Notes: generated by a model not told the origin, from the letters alone. DNA of 33,995 nucleotides from Flavobacteria bacterium MS024-2A (GCA_905181895.1 CAJJAB010000113.1:1-33995); one strand, 5' to 3'; shown: positions 17,547 through 26,055, counted from the stretch's first letter. Made by a program: numbers and translations.

Positions 17547-17817
17547 ATTATTATTCAACCCAGTTAGATTAAAAATCTTGTCATCTCTAATTAACAATAG
17601 TCAATGTGATTTTAATCACCTAAAAAAGGTTACAGAAGCAACTCAAGGTAATTTGAGTATTCAACTTAAAAAATTAAAAGAAGAAAAATATATCCACATT
17701 GAAAAGAAATTCAGTAAAAATTACCCTAATACAACTTGTTCAATCACAAAGAAAGGCAAAATTAAATTTGAAGAATTTTTCATTAATTTAATTACACTTA
17801 AAGAGAATGGAAAATAG
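17539..17817 (+). CDS. Small winged-helix transcriptional regulator
   Basis: 92 residues, almost entirely one winged helix-turn-helix DNA-binding domain of the ArsR/PadR/MarR-like superfamily. NPVRLKILSSLINNSQCDFNHLK gives the first helices, and TQGNLSIQLKKLKEEKYI is the recognition helix with turn. CSITKKGKIKFEEF is the wing and the start of a dimerisation helix. Proteins of this shape (stand-alone HTH with TxGxLSxHLxxL-like pattern) are usually DNA-binding repressors or activators. It overlaps the upstream membrane-protein gene by 8 bases and lies 95 bases before the ABC ATPase, so it is a good candidate regulator of the exporter operon and of its own promoter at 16915. No metal- or ligand-binding motif is apparent. 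Confidence 0.85.
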   Translation: MDKLLFNPVRLKILSSLINNSQCDFNHLKKVTEATQGNLSIQLKKLKEEKYIHIEKKFSKNYPNTTCSITKKGKIKFEEFFINLITLKENGK

Positions 17818-17912
17818 AAATTATTTTTTGATGAACGATGTAACAATTAGCTGCTTATTAAGTCTAATTTTTAGCAATAAAAAAATTGATTCAATTTTAA
17901 CTAAAATAAACA

Positions 17913-18614
17913 ATGATTCAAATAAAAAATCTTTACAAATCATATAAAATGGGTACATCTTCTTTGCATGTTCTCAAGGGAATTGATTTGAATATTGAAG
18001 AGGGAGAACTTGTTGCCATAATGGGTTCATCAGGTTCTGGAAAATCTACCCTTTTAAACATCCTTGGAATGCTTGATGTTGCAGATAAAGGTGATTATAT
18101 TTTGGACAGTGTTCCCATAAAAAATCTGAATGAGACAAAGGCTGCTAAATACAGAAACAAATTTCTAGGATTTGTATTTCAGTCTTTTAATTTGATTAAT
18201 TATAAAACTGCTCTAGAGAATGTTTCTTTACCCCTATATTATCAAGGTATTAAAAGAAAAGAACGCCAAGAGTCGGCCTTAGATTATTTAGACCGAGTAG
18301 GTTTAAAAAATTGGGCAACTCATTTGCCAAGCGAACTTTCAGGTGGACAAAAGCAACGTGTTGCTATAGCAAGGGCAATGGCTTCAAAACCTAAAGTTTT
18401 ACTTGCAGATGAGCCTACAGGGGCACTAGACACTACAACATCCTATGAGGTTATGGATCTGATTCAGAAGATTAATCAAGAAGGGAAAACTATTCTAGTA
18501 GTTACTCACGAACCTGATATTGCTCAAATGTGTAAACGTATTGTTAAGCTAAAAGATGGGGTAATCATCGAAGACAAAAAAGTAAATCAAGTTTTAGCAT
18601 CATCTTATGTTTAA
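17913..18614 (+). CDS. MacB/LolD-type ABC transporter ATP-binding protein
   Basis: Cytoplasmic ATPase that powers the two permeases encoded immediately downstream. At 233 residues it is a single ATP-binding cassette. Walker A is GSSGSGKST (residues 38-46), the signature is LSGGQKQRVAIARA (about 141-154), Walker B is VLLADEPTGALD (about 159-170), and the switch histidine is in VVTHEP. The close resemblance to MacB/LolD/FtsE cassettes points to a type VII (mechanotransmission) ABC system rather than a classical importer. The 3' end overlaps the first permease by 8 bases. I see no convincing promoter in the 95-base gap before it, so transcription may continue from the regulator genes. Confidence 0.95.
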   Translation: MIQIKNLYKSYKMGTSSLHVLKGIDLNIEEGELVAIMGSSGSGKSTLLNILGMLDVADKGDYILDSVPIKNLNETKAAKYRNKFLGFVFQSFNLINYKTALENVSLPLYYQGIKRKERQESALDYLDRVGLKNWATHLPSELSGGQKQRVAIARAMASKPKVLLADEPTGALDTTTSYEVMDLIQKINQEGKTILVVTHEPDIAQMCKRIVKLKDGVIIEDKKVNQVLASSYV

Positions 18615-19836
18615 CAGAGATCGTTGGATAGAAATTTTTGAAACAATAAGTAAAAACAAACTAAGAACCTTCTTGTCTGGTTTTACTGTTGCTCTTGGAA
18701 TTTTCATCTTTGTGATACTATTTGGTCTTGGGAATGGTTTAAAAAACACCTTTCAAGAGTTTTTTTTAGATGATGCGGGGAATGCTATTTTTTTAAATTC
18801 AGGAAAAACTTCTAAACCTTACAAGGGATTTAAGGCAAATAGAAGAATCGAATTTGAAAATGATGATTTAAATGATATTAAAGAAAATTTTTCCTTTTTT
18901 TTAGAATATTTATCTCCCCGCATTGATAGAAATGCTACATCAAGCTATAAAAAAGAGAGTAATAATTATAATACAAGAGCCATATCACCTGGCCATCAGT
19001 TTATTGAGAAAACTATTTTGATGAAAGGAAGATATATTAACCAGTCTGATATTAAAGGCAAAAGGAAAAGTGCAGTTATTGGTAGACTTGTAGCGAAAGA
19101 TTTATTTAAAACTGAAAATCCAATTGGGAAATATATAGAATTAGGATCTACGACATTTAAAGTTGTTGGAGTTTTTCAAGATGAAGGAGGAGATAGGGAA
19201 GAACGCAATATTTATATTCCTTTTACCACAAGACAGCTTATTGAAAAAGGTAATGATAAACTAAATTCAATCGTAATGACCTACAGAAAAGAGTTAGGTC
19301 ACACAGGCGCAGTAGCATTTGAAAAGGTTTTAAAAAAATACTTTAAAGAGAAGAAATCTATCGATCCTAGTGATACTGAAGGAATTTATATTCAAAACCC
19401 AACAGATGATATTAAGCAAAGTCAGGACTTTGCTGTTGTACTTCAGTATATTGTAAGTTTGGTTGGACTTGGGACACTTATAGCTGGAATTATAGGCATA
19501 TCAAATATTATGGTTTTTGTTGTTAAGGAGCGAACCAAGGAATTAGGAATACGAAAAGCTTTGGGAGCAAGCCCTAGATCTGTAATTCAAATGATTCTTC
19601 AAGAGTCAATTTTTATAACAACTATTTCAGGCTATGTTGGATTATTTTTGGGAATCCTAGTTTTAGAAAATATTGGCTTAAACTTAGAGGAATATTTTAT
19701 TAAGAATCCTTATATAGATTTAGGAACCTCCTTATCGGCCACAATTATTTTAATTATTTTTGGAGCCATAGCGGGTTATATTCCTGCAAAACGCGCTTCA
19801 AGTATTAAACCCATAGTAGCCTTAAGAGATGAATAG
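18607..19836 (+). CDS. MacB/FtsX-type ABC permease, first copy
   Basis: Inner membrane permease of 409 residues with the MacB layout. There is one N-terminal helix after the amphipathic RDRWIEIFETISKNKLRTFL, then a large periplasmic domain (about residues 45-275). Three C-terminal helices contain the FtsX-domain motif IIGISNIMVFVVKERTKELGIRKALGASP and end with GYIPAKRASSIKPIVALRDE (two adjoining pieces). It overlaps both the ATPase and the second permease by 8 bases, so the three are translationally coupled. It is paralogous to the next gene and the two probably form a heterodimer. Unlike true MacB, the ATPase is encoded separately. Confidence 0.92.
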   Translation: MFNRDRWIEIFETISKNKLRTFLSGFTVALGIFIFVILFGLGNGLKNTFQEFFLDDAGNAIFLNSGKTSKPYKGFKANRRIEFENDDLNDIKENFSFFLEYLSPRIDRNATSSYKKESNNYNTRAISPGHQFIEKTILMKGRYINQSDIKGKRKSAVIGRLVAKDLFKTENPIGKYIELGSTTFKVVGVFQDEGGDREERNIYIPFTTRQLIEKGNDKLNSIVMTYRKELGHTGAVAFEKVLKKYFKEKKSIDPSDTEGIYIQNPTDDIKQSQDFAVVLQYIVSLVGLGTLIAGIIGISNIMVFVVKERTKELGIRKALGASPRSVIQMILQESIFITTISGYVGLFLGILVLENIGLNLEEYFIKNPYIDLGTSLSATIILIIFGAIAGYIPAKRASSIKPIVALRDE

Positions 19837-21103
19837 TTTAAAAGTAATATTTGATAGAGACACTTGGCAGGAAATTTTTGGATCAATTTCTAAAAATAAG
19901 ACTAGGACTATCATTACTGTGATTGGAGTTCTTTGGGGTATTTTTATTTACATTACCCTTTCAGGTGCAGCCAAAGGGTTGGATAATGGTTTTGAAAGAC
20001 AATTTGAAAATATTGCAAGGAATTCTATGTTTGTTTGGGCGCAGCAAACCAGCATACCTTATGATGGATTTAAAACTGGACGAAAGATCACATTAAAACT
20101 TTCGGATATTGATTATATTAAAAAACGCATTCCAGAAGTAGAGTTTATTGCACCAAGAAACGTTAGAGGTGTTTTTGATGGATCAGTTCCTTTGGTAGTT
20201 CGAAAAAATAAGTCAAGTAACTACAATGTCTATGGTGATTTTCCTGAATACTCCAAGATTGCAACAAAAAAGATTTACGAAGGAGGTCGTTTTATAAATG
20301 AAGAAGACATTAAATATACCCGAAAGGTCTGCGTAATTGGAGAAAGGACACAAACAGAACTTTTTGAAAAAGATGAAGATCCAATTGGACAATACATAAG
20401 AATTGATAATATTTACTTTCAGGTCATCGGAGTTCACAAGTTTATTGAAGGTGGGGGTTTTGATAATGATGGAGATATCTTAATTCCCTTTGAAACCTAC
20501 AGAAAAATATATAATACTGGGGATAGAGTTCAGTGGTTCACAATTGCTGCTTTCGATGATGCAGATGTCGTAGCGGTTGAAAAAGAAATCAAAGCAACAT
20601 TAAAGCGAATTCATAGAGTTTCTCCAGATGATGAGCGTGCTTTTGGTGGATTTAACTTAGGTGAAATTTTTAATAAAATAGTTGGCTTTTCTAAAGGAAT
20701 GACGCTATTATCCTTAATTGTTGGAATTGCAACAATTATAGCAGGTGTAATTGGAATTGGAAATATATTATTAATATCTGTAAAAGAAAGAACTAAAGAG
20801 TTAGGAGTAAGAAGAGCGTTAGGAGCTACACCAGCAGAAGTTAGAAATCAAATTATTTTAGAGTCTGTGTTTTTAACAATTATTGCTGGAATTATGGGGA
20901 TTATCCTTGGGGCTTTTGTTTTATTTGGCTTAAATATAGCTACACAAGACTTAGAAGATTTTCCATATACTAACCCTACTGTTCCTATTCCATTTATTGT
21001 GGGAGCCTTGTTTATTATGGTATCCCTTGGAACATTAATTGGACTCATTCCTGCACAACGTGCAGTAAGTATTAAACCCATTGACGCATTAAGAGAAGAA
21101 TAA
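19829..21103 (+). CDS. MacB/FtsX-type ABC permease, second copy
   Basis: Paralogue of the preceding permease, 424 residues with the same architecture: N-terminal RDTWQEIFGSISKNKTRTII, one helix, a periplasmic domain, then three helices around IGIGNILLISVKERTKELGVRRALGATP, ending QRAVSIKPIDALREE. Its periplasmic domain contains EGGRFINEEDIKYTRKVCVIG, matching the equivalent KGRYINQSDIKGKRKSAVIG region of the first copy. This points to tandem duplication followed by strong divergence. Its partner adaptor starts 23 bases downstream. The pair with the adaptor and the TolC-type gene makes a complete tripartite exporter; the substrate cannot be deduced. Confidence 0.92.
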   Translation: MNSLKVIFDRDTWQEIFGSISKNKTRTIITVIGVLWGIFIYITLSGAAKGLDNGFERQFENIARNSMFVWAQQTSIPYDGFKTGRKITLKLSDIDYIKKRIPEVEFIAPRNVRGVFDGSVPLVVRKNKSSNYNVYGDFPEYSKIATKKIYEGGRFINEEDIKYTRKVCVIGERTQTELFEKDEDPIGQYIRIDNIYFQVIGVHKFIEGGGFDNDGDILIPFETYRKIYNTGDRVQWFTIAAFDDADVVAVEKEIKATLKRIHRVSPDDERAFGGFNLGEIFNKIVGFSKGMTLLSLIVGIATIIAGVIGIGNILLISVKERTKELGVRRALGATPAEVRNQIILESVFLTIIAGIMGIILGAFVLFGLNIATQDLEDFPYTNPTVPIPFIVGALFIMVSLGTLIGLIPAQRAVSIKPIDALREE

Positions 21104-21126
21104 AATAAATTAATATAATTAATAAC

Positions 21127-22269
21127 ATGAAAATTTTAAAATACATAGGAATTACGCTTTTAATTGGTGGAGTTTTATTCGCCGCTGCTTATTTTATTAA
21201 AACAAATAGTAAGTCTGCTATTGAATATGAAACTCAAACAGCAATAATAACATCAATTGAGAATAAGACAGTTGTTACTGGAAAAGTAATTCCAGAAGAT
21301 GAAGTCGAGATTAAACCTCAAATTCAAGGGATTATTGAAACCCTCTTTGTTGAAGAAGGTGATCAAGTAAATACAGGTGACTTGTTAGCCAAAATAAAAG
21401 TAGTTCCTAATGAGCAAAGTTTGAATACTGCTGAAGGAAGATTAGCTAATTCAAAAATTGTATTGAAGAATGCTGAGATTGATTTCAAAAGAAACAAAGA
21501 CCTTTTTGATAAAGGAATAATATCTAAGCAGGATTTCGATAATATTCAATTACGCTATAATCAGTCAAAGCAAGATGTATCTAATGCAATTTCTGACTTA
21601 CAAATTATTCGCTTAGGATCAAAGGGAGGTGCTGCATCAGCTAACACTAATATACGAGCTACAGTTCCGGGGACAGTTTTAGAAATTCCTGTTGAAGAGG
21701 GTTTCCAAGTGATTGCCAGTAATAGTTTTAATGCTGGAACAACTATTGCAACAATAGCCGACCTTAATAAAATGATTTTTGAGGGAAAGGTAGATGAGGC
21801 TGAAGTAGGGAAATTAATAGTAGGAATGCCCTTGGAGGTTAATCTTGGTGCTATCGAAGATCAATCCTTAGAGGCCAAGTTAAAATTCATTGCTCCAAAA
21901 GGGAATGAGGAGCAAGGAGCTGTTCAATTCATTATTGAAGCAGATCTATTTATAAATGATTCAATTTTTGTAAGAGCTGGATATAGTGCTAATGCCTCAC
22001 TTATTTTAGAACGCAAAGAAAATGTAATGGCTATTTCAGAATCCCTATTGCAATTTGATCGCGAAACAGAAATACCATATGTTGAAGTTCAAGTCGCTGA
22101 CCAAAAATTTGAACGTAGAGATATTGAAATAGGATTGTCTGACGGTGTTAATGTTGAAGTGCTTTCAGGGCTTTCTCAGGAAGATCTGATCAAGGTATGG
22201 AATAAAACAGAGCCCATTAAAAAAGGTGACGATGACGAAGACGGTAATCGTAGACGCAGAAATAATTAA
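21127..22269 (+). CDS. Periplasmic adaptor (membrane fusion) protein of MacA/HlyD type
   Basis: Links the inner membrane permeases to the TolC-type channel. At 380 residues it has an N-terminal membrane helix (about residues 4-22). Next comes a barrel-sandwich half with GIIETLFVEEGDQVNTGDLL, then a coiled-coil hairpin (about residues 98-160, starting SLNTAEGRLANSKIVLKNAE). The second lipoyl half contains RATVPGTVLEIPVEEGFQV, and a beta-barrel domain follows. The C-terminus is an odd charged tail, GDDDEDGNRRRRNN, with an acidic block directly followed by arginines. Of the RND and MacA adaptor types, the gene context favours MacA. It lies 53 bases before the outer membrane channel gene. Confidence 0.92.
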   Translation: MKILKYIGITLLIGGVLFAAAYFIKTNSKSAIEYETQTAIITSIENKTVVTGKVIPEDEVEIKPQIQGIIETLFVEEGDQVNTGDLLAKIKVVPNEQSLNTAEGRLANSKIVLKNAEIDFKRNKDLFDKGIISKQDFDNIQLRYNQSKQDVSNAISDLQIIRLGSKGGAASANTNIRATVPGTVLEIPVEEGFQVIASNSFNAGTTIATIADLNKMIFEGKVDEAEVGKLIVGMPLEVNLGAIEDQSLEAKLKFIAPKGNEEQGAVQFIIEADLFINDSIFVRAGYSANASLILERKENVMAISESLLQFDRETEIPYVEVQVADQKFERRDIEIGLSDGVNVEVLSGLSQEDLIKVWNKTEPIKKGDDDEDGNRRRRNN

Positions 22270-22322
22270 TAATATACATTAAGCTCTTTTAGTAAAGAAA
22301 TGCTAAAAAATAATAAAGAAAC

Positions 22323-23732
22323 ATGAAAAAAACCTTAAGCTTTTTAATTTCTCTATCGACCTTCCTTATTTCCGCTCAAGTAAAAGAATATACCTTGGAA
22401 GAGTGTGTAATGATTGCCCTTGAGAAAAACATCAGTATTCAACAATCTGAATTGGATTTAGAGGGTGCAGATATTGATAGGGCAGACGCCTTCGGTAACT
22501 TCCTTCCACGTATAAACGCTCAATCTCAACATATCTGGAATAATGGTTTAAGTCAAAATATTACAAATGGTTTAATTGAAAATTTAACCACCCAGTTTTC
22601 TTCTTTTGGAGGGAATATTGGTGTTACTCTTTTTAGTGGAAAACAAAACATTAACCAACTAGCTCGTGCTAATTTGAATATCATTTCAAGACAGTACCAG
22701 TTGGATGATATGAAAGATGATATTAGTCTTTTTGTTGCAAATTCTTATTTACAAGTAATGTTTAATAAGGAGTTAGAACAGGTACAACGCTATCAGTTAG
22801 AATTAGCGCAACAAGAGTTGGAGCGAACTCAAATAAGAATTAATGCTGGGGTTCAAACCAAAGTAGAGATCTATGAAATTGAAGCAAATTTAGCTTCTCA
22901 AGAGCAAGCTTTGGTTCAAGCTGAGAATTCTTATCGCCTTTCTCGAATTAGTTTAGCACAGCTACTTTTAATTACAGATTACGAAAACTTTGATATAGCT
23001 CAGGTAGATTATGACGTCCCATTTTCTCAAATTCTTTTAGAAAACCCAAAAAAAATCTATGAAAAAGCTCTTACAATTAGAAATGATATTAAAGTGGGAG
23101 CAACAAATATAGAGATTGCTAAAAAAGATATTGATTTAGTAAAAGGGGCTTTATTGCCGTCACTTTCTGCTTTTTTTAATTATAACACACGTATTTCTTA
23201 CACCGATCGTTTTATTGAAACAGGAAACTTAATTGAAACCCCTATTGGAGTGGTTAAAGAAAATGGTTCTCTAGTTGTTACTCAATTTCCTGAGAGAGAA
23301 ATTACGGGCCCACAATCTTTTGGAGATCAGTTTACTCAAAACGATGGGCAAAGTTATGGTTTGTCCTTAAACATTCCAATTTTCAATGGATTGTCCGTAA
23401 AAAATAATATAAAAAGAAGAAAGTTAAACTTAAAGCGTACTGAAAATCTTTTTGAGCAAACCAAGCTAGATCTTGAAAACACAATAAATCAAGCTTATAA
23501 TAACGCAGAGGGAGCTTACAAATTCTATGAAGCATCTAAGAAAACATTAATAGCAAGAAGTGAAGCTTATTTAATTGCTGAACAACGTTTTGAATTAGGA
23601 GTGATGAATTCTTACGATTATATTCAAGCTAAACAACGATATGAAATTTCAGCTTCTGATAATGTTAGAGCTAAATTTGATTATATTTTTAAGTTAAAAG
23701 TTCTTGAATTTTATTTTGGTCTAAAACTATAA
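22323..23732 (+). CDS. TolC-family outer membrane efflux protein
   Basis: Outer membrane channel-tunnel component, 469 residues, about the usual size. A signal peptide is visible at residues 1-19 (ending LISAQ). The mature protein starts with the typical YTLEECVMIALEKNISIQQSE and shows the internal duplication of TolC proteins. Each half has long alternating helices, such as QELERTQIRINAGVQTKVEIYE in the first and EAYLIAEQRFELGVMNSYDYIQAK in the second (each given as adjoining pieces). Being last in the cluster, it completes an exporter of ATPase, two permeases, adaptor and channel. A weak AT-rich hairpin follows the stop, but I do not call a terminator. Confidence 0.93.
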   Translation: MKKTLSFLISLSTFLISAQVKEYTLEECVMIALEKNISIQQSELDLEGADIDRADAFGNFLPRINAQSQHIWNNGLSQNITNGLIENLTTQFSSFGGNIGVTLFSGKQNINQLARANLNIISRQYQLDDMKDDISLFVANSYLQVMFNKELEQVQRYQLELAQQELERTQIRINAGVQTKVEIYEIEANLASQEQALVQAENSYRLSRISLAQLLLITDYENFDIAQVDYDVPFSQILLENPKKIYEKALTIRNDIKVGATNIEIAKKDIDLVKGALLPSLSAFFNYNTRISYTDRFIETGNLIETPIGVVKENGSLVVTQFPEREITGPQSFGDQFTQNDGQSYGLSLNIPIFNGLSVKNNIKRRKLNLKRTENLFEQTKLDLENTINQAYNNAEGAYKFYEASKKTLIARSEAYLIAEQRFELGVMNSYDYIQAKQRYEISASDNVRAKFDYIFKLKVLEFYFGLKL

Positions 23733-23821
23733 ATTAAAACCTAATCTTAAAATTAGTTATTTCATTTTTTCTTTCCCTAATTACAAATAGTTATAATCTT
23801 TATAAGAATGTTTTTATTCTG

Positions 23822-23855
23822 TTGAATTAGAATCAATAGCATTTATTTACTTTTG
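23822..23855 (+). promoter_or_regulatory. Bacteroidota-type promoter for tsaB
   Basis: TTG at 23822-23824 and TACTTTTG at 23848-23855, spaced by 23 bases (upper end of the usual range). The -7 box ends 18 bases before the ATG at 23874. The box covers a TTG that could otherwise be read as an upstream start, which decides the start in favour of the ATG. Confidence 0.62.
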
Positions 23856-23873
23856 CATTATCCATTAAAGTAT

Positions 23874-24551
23874 ATGGCATATATTCTACATATTGATACC
23901 ACAACCAAAAAATGTTCGGTAGCTCTTGCTTTAAATGGCGAGTTATGTTCTGAAAAGGAGCTTCTTTCAGACACTTTTAGTCATAGCGAAAAATTACATG
24001 TTTTTATTAAAGAAGTATTAAATAAGGGCGGAATTGAAGCGAACCAATTAGAGGCTGTCGCGATTAGCAAAGGTCCAGGATCCTTTACAGGCCTACGTAT
24101 TGGTGTTGCAGCGGCAAAAGGGCTTTGTTTTGCATTAGACATTCCTTTGATAGCAATTAACACTTTAGAAGTTATGGTTCAGCCTTGTTCGGTGTCAACA
24201 CATACCTTTATCATTCCAATGCTAGACGCAAGGCGTATGGAAGTTTATACCGCTGTTTTTGATTCTGATAAAAATTGTGTAGATAAAACTTCGTCTATGG
24301 TTTTATCAGAAGTCTCTTTTCAAAATATAGTTGGAGATGAACCTTGCTTAATTATAGGGGATGGTGCCACTAAATTCAAAAACCTTCATCCTAAAATAAA
24401 TGCTTTTTTTACTGAGGAAGTTGTTTATCCTTCTGCCAGTGAAATGTTTTCATTGGCTCTAGAACGTTTTAAAAATTTAGAGTTTGAATCTTTGGCCTAC
24501 TTTGAACCTTTTTATTTAAAAGATTTTCATTCAACACCTTCAAAAAAATAA
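23874..24551 (+). CDS. tsaB: tRNA threonylcarbamoyladenosine biosynthesis protein TsaB
   Basis: Works with TsaD and TsaE to add the threonylcarbamoyl group at A37 of ANN-decoding tRNAs. At 225 residues it has the usual length. It opens YILHIDTTTKKCSVAL, an actin/ASKHA-fold phosphate loop region, and carries the family signature ISKGPGSFTGLRIGVAAAKG (residues 64-83). The TsaB-typical MLDARRMEVYTAVF follows in the middle. I start at the ATG 23874. A TTG at 23853 in frame would add seven unrelated residues and would lie inside the promoter -7 box, so it cannot be transcribed from that promoter. The stop lies 2 bases from the stop of the convergent nfu gene. Confidence 0.94.
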   Translation: MAYILHIDTTTKKCSVALALNGELCSEKELLSDTFSHSEKLHVFIKEVLNKGGIEANQLEAVAISKGPGSFTGLRIGVAAAKGLCFALDIPLIAINTLEVMVQPCSVSTHTFIIPMLDARRMEVYTAVFDSDKNCVDKTSSMVLSEVSFQNIVGDEPCLIIGDGATKFKNLHPKINAFFTEEVVYPSASEMFSLALERFKNLEFESLAYFEPFYLKDFHSTPSKK

Positions 24552-24553
24552 GT

Positions 24554-25444
24554 TTATCCGTTTACGGCAACAACATTTTCAATCTTACCGGGCATCATTT
24601 CTTTAAGCATCGTCTCTATGCCATTTTTAAGTGTAAATGTTGATGAGGGACAGCCACTACACGCGCCCTGTAAAATAACTTTAACTTCTTTTTCAGCTTC
24701 ATCGTAAGAATCAAACATGATATTACCACCATCTGACGCAACTGCAGGTTTTATATATTCATCTAAAATAGAAACGATTTGCTGCTCCGTTGAATTTAAA
24801 TCAACTAAAGTTTGATTTTCTTTATTAATCTCGATCGAGATAGGAGCTTCACTTAATATGACATTTCCATCTTCTATAAAAGCACGAATAAATTCACGAA
24901 CCTCCATTACTACGTCTTCCCATTCCGATATTTCAAATTTGGTAATAGAAACATAATTAGCATCCAGGAAGACTTCTTTTACAAATGGAAGATGAAATAA
25001 CTCTTTAGCTAAGGGAGCATTTTTAGCCTCATCAATGTTTTTAAATTCAACACTATGGGTAACAAGTGGTTTGTTAGCTACAAATTTCATTACAGAAGGG
25101 TTTGGGGTACTCTCTGCATAAACACTTACTGGAATTTTTTCATTTCGTTGGACTTCAAGCACTAAACCCCCTTCATTCAGGTAAGATTGAAGCTGCTCTT
25201 TTACTTCTTCAATTACTTCTCCCCATTCGAGTATATCAAATCTTTCAACAGTAATGGTTGTTTCTGAAAGGCTTACTGACTTAACGAAGGGCAAATAAAA
25301 TAACTGCTGAATTAAAGGAGCCCCTTTAGCCTCATCAATATTTTTAAAGTGAGCTATTTCTTTTGGACCAATTACATGATCAACCTCAAAGTGTGCCCAA
25401 TGATCTCCTTTTTTTGATTTTGCTGTAAGTTTAAAAATCTTCAT
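24554..25444 (-). CDS. Nfu/NifU-type iron-sulfur cluster scaffold with duplicated N-terminal domain
   Basis: Carrier that delivers Fe-S clusters to client proteins. 296 residues in three parts. Two tandem Nfu N-terminal domains (about residues 1-95 and 105-200) share FKNIDEAKxAPL and LPFVK motifs. A C-terminal NifU domain carries the cluster-binding CxxC as Cys262 and Cys265 in GACSGCPSSTFTLKNGIE. A doubled N-domain is frequent in this phylum's Nfu proteins (family knowledge), so it is probably genuine rather than an assembly error. It faces tsaB tail to tail with only 2 bases between stops and is divergent from the gamma carbonic anhydrase gene. The ATG is at 25442-25444. Confidence 0.92.
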   Translation of the reverse strand: MKIFKLTAKSKKGDHWAHFEVDHVIGPKEIAHFKNIDEAKGAPLIQQLFYLPFVKSVSLSETTITVERFDILEWGEVIEEVKEQLQSYLNEGGLVLEVQRNEKIPVSVYAESTPNPSVMKFVANKPLVTHSVEFKNIDEAKNAPLAKELFHLPFVKEVFLDANYVSITKFEISEWEDVVMEVREFIRAFIEDGNVILSEAPISIEINKENQTLVDLNSTEQQIVSILDEYIKPAVASDGGNIMFDSYDEAEKEVKVILQGACSGCPSSTFTLKNGIETMLKEMMPGKIENVVAVNG

Positions 25445-25452
25445 CTTTTTTT

Positions 25453-25487
25453 CAAAAATAATGAAAGCATTGAGATTTATAGCTCAA
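25453..25487 (-). promoter_or_regulatory. Possible promoter for the nfu gene
   Basis: On the minus strand TATTTTTG (25460-25453) matches the -7 consensus exactly, 8 bases before the ATG. The nearest TTG (25487-25485) is 24 bases away, slightly outside the usual range, so the assignment is tentative. Confidence 0.42.
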
Positions 25488-25541
25488 AATCAAAGAGATA
25501 TTTATGCCAAATCTTTTTGTATTTTGGAGTAAACAAATATT

Positions 25542-26051
25542 ATGCTGATAAAGACAGTTCGTGGTTTCACTCCATCTTTTGGAGAAAGATGTTTCATTGC
25601 TGAAAATGCAACATTAATTGGAGATCTTATTATGGGAAATGATTGTTCTATATGGTATCAGGCTGTTATTCGTGGTGATGTCAATACTATTAGAATAGGT
25701 AATGAAGTTAATGTTCAAGATGGTGCTGTCATTCATGCTACATATAAAACAGCACCTACCATTATTGGGAATAAAGTCTCTATTGGTCATAATGCTATTG
25801 TACATGGATGTACTATTGGAGATAATGTTTTAGTAGGCATGGGAAGTATTATAATGGATCACTCTATAGTGGGAAGTAATAGTATTATCGCTGCGGGTGC
25901 TGTAGTAATAAAAAACACAATCATTTCTCCTGGGTCAATTTATGCCGGTATTCCAGCACAAAGAATTAAAAAGATAGATCCAAATCTACATGGAAATGAA
26001 ATTAAGCGAATAGCTCAAAATTATTTAAAGTATGCTTCTTGGTTTAAATAA
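25542..26051 (+). CDS. Gamma-class carbonic anhydrase family protein (PaaY/YrdA-like)
   Basis: Left-handed parallel beta-helix trimer. The metal ligands in the archetype correspond to His65, His83 and His88 here (VIHATYK and IGHNAIVHG, with the five-residue spacing of Cam). Arg44, Asp46, Gln59 and Asp60, conserved around the active site, are also present (IRGDVNTI, VQDGAV). At 169 residues it is the usual short form without the proton-shuttle loop of Cam. Many such short members have uncertain carbonic anhydrase activity, so the true substrate is open. Hexapeptide repeats (I-G-x-x-x-x) run through the protein. The gene stands alone, transcribed rightward from a shared 97-base gap with nfu, and ends at a strong terminator. 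Confidence 0.9.
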   Translation: MLIKTVRGFTPSFGERCFIAENATLIGDLIMGNDCSIWYQAVIRGDVNTIRIGNEVNVQDGAVIHATYKTAPTIIGNKVSIGHNAIVHGCTIGDNVLVGMGSIIMDHSIVGSNSIIAAGAVVIKNTIISPGSIYAGIPAQRIKKIDPNLHGNEIKRIAQNYLKYASWFK

Positions 26052-26055
26052 GGCC

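Noticed and set aside
17818-17912. Promoter for the ABC ATPase gene
   Set aside because: There are TTG trinucleotides and AT-rich stretches, but no TAnnTTTG at the right spacing.
23741-23766. Possible terminator after the TolC gene (CTAAT with ATTAG)
   Set aside because: The stem is only five AT-rich base pairs and the T-rich stretch is interrupted; too weak to call.
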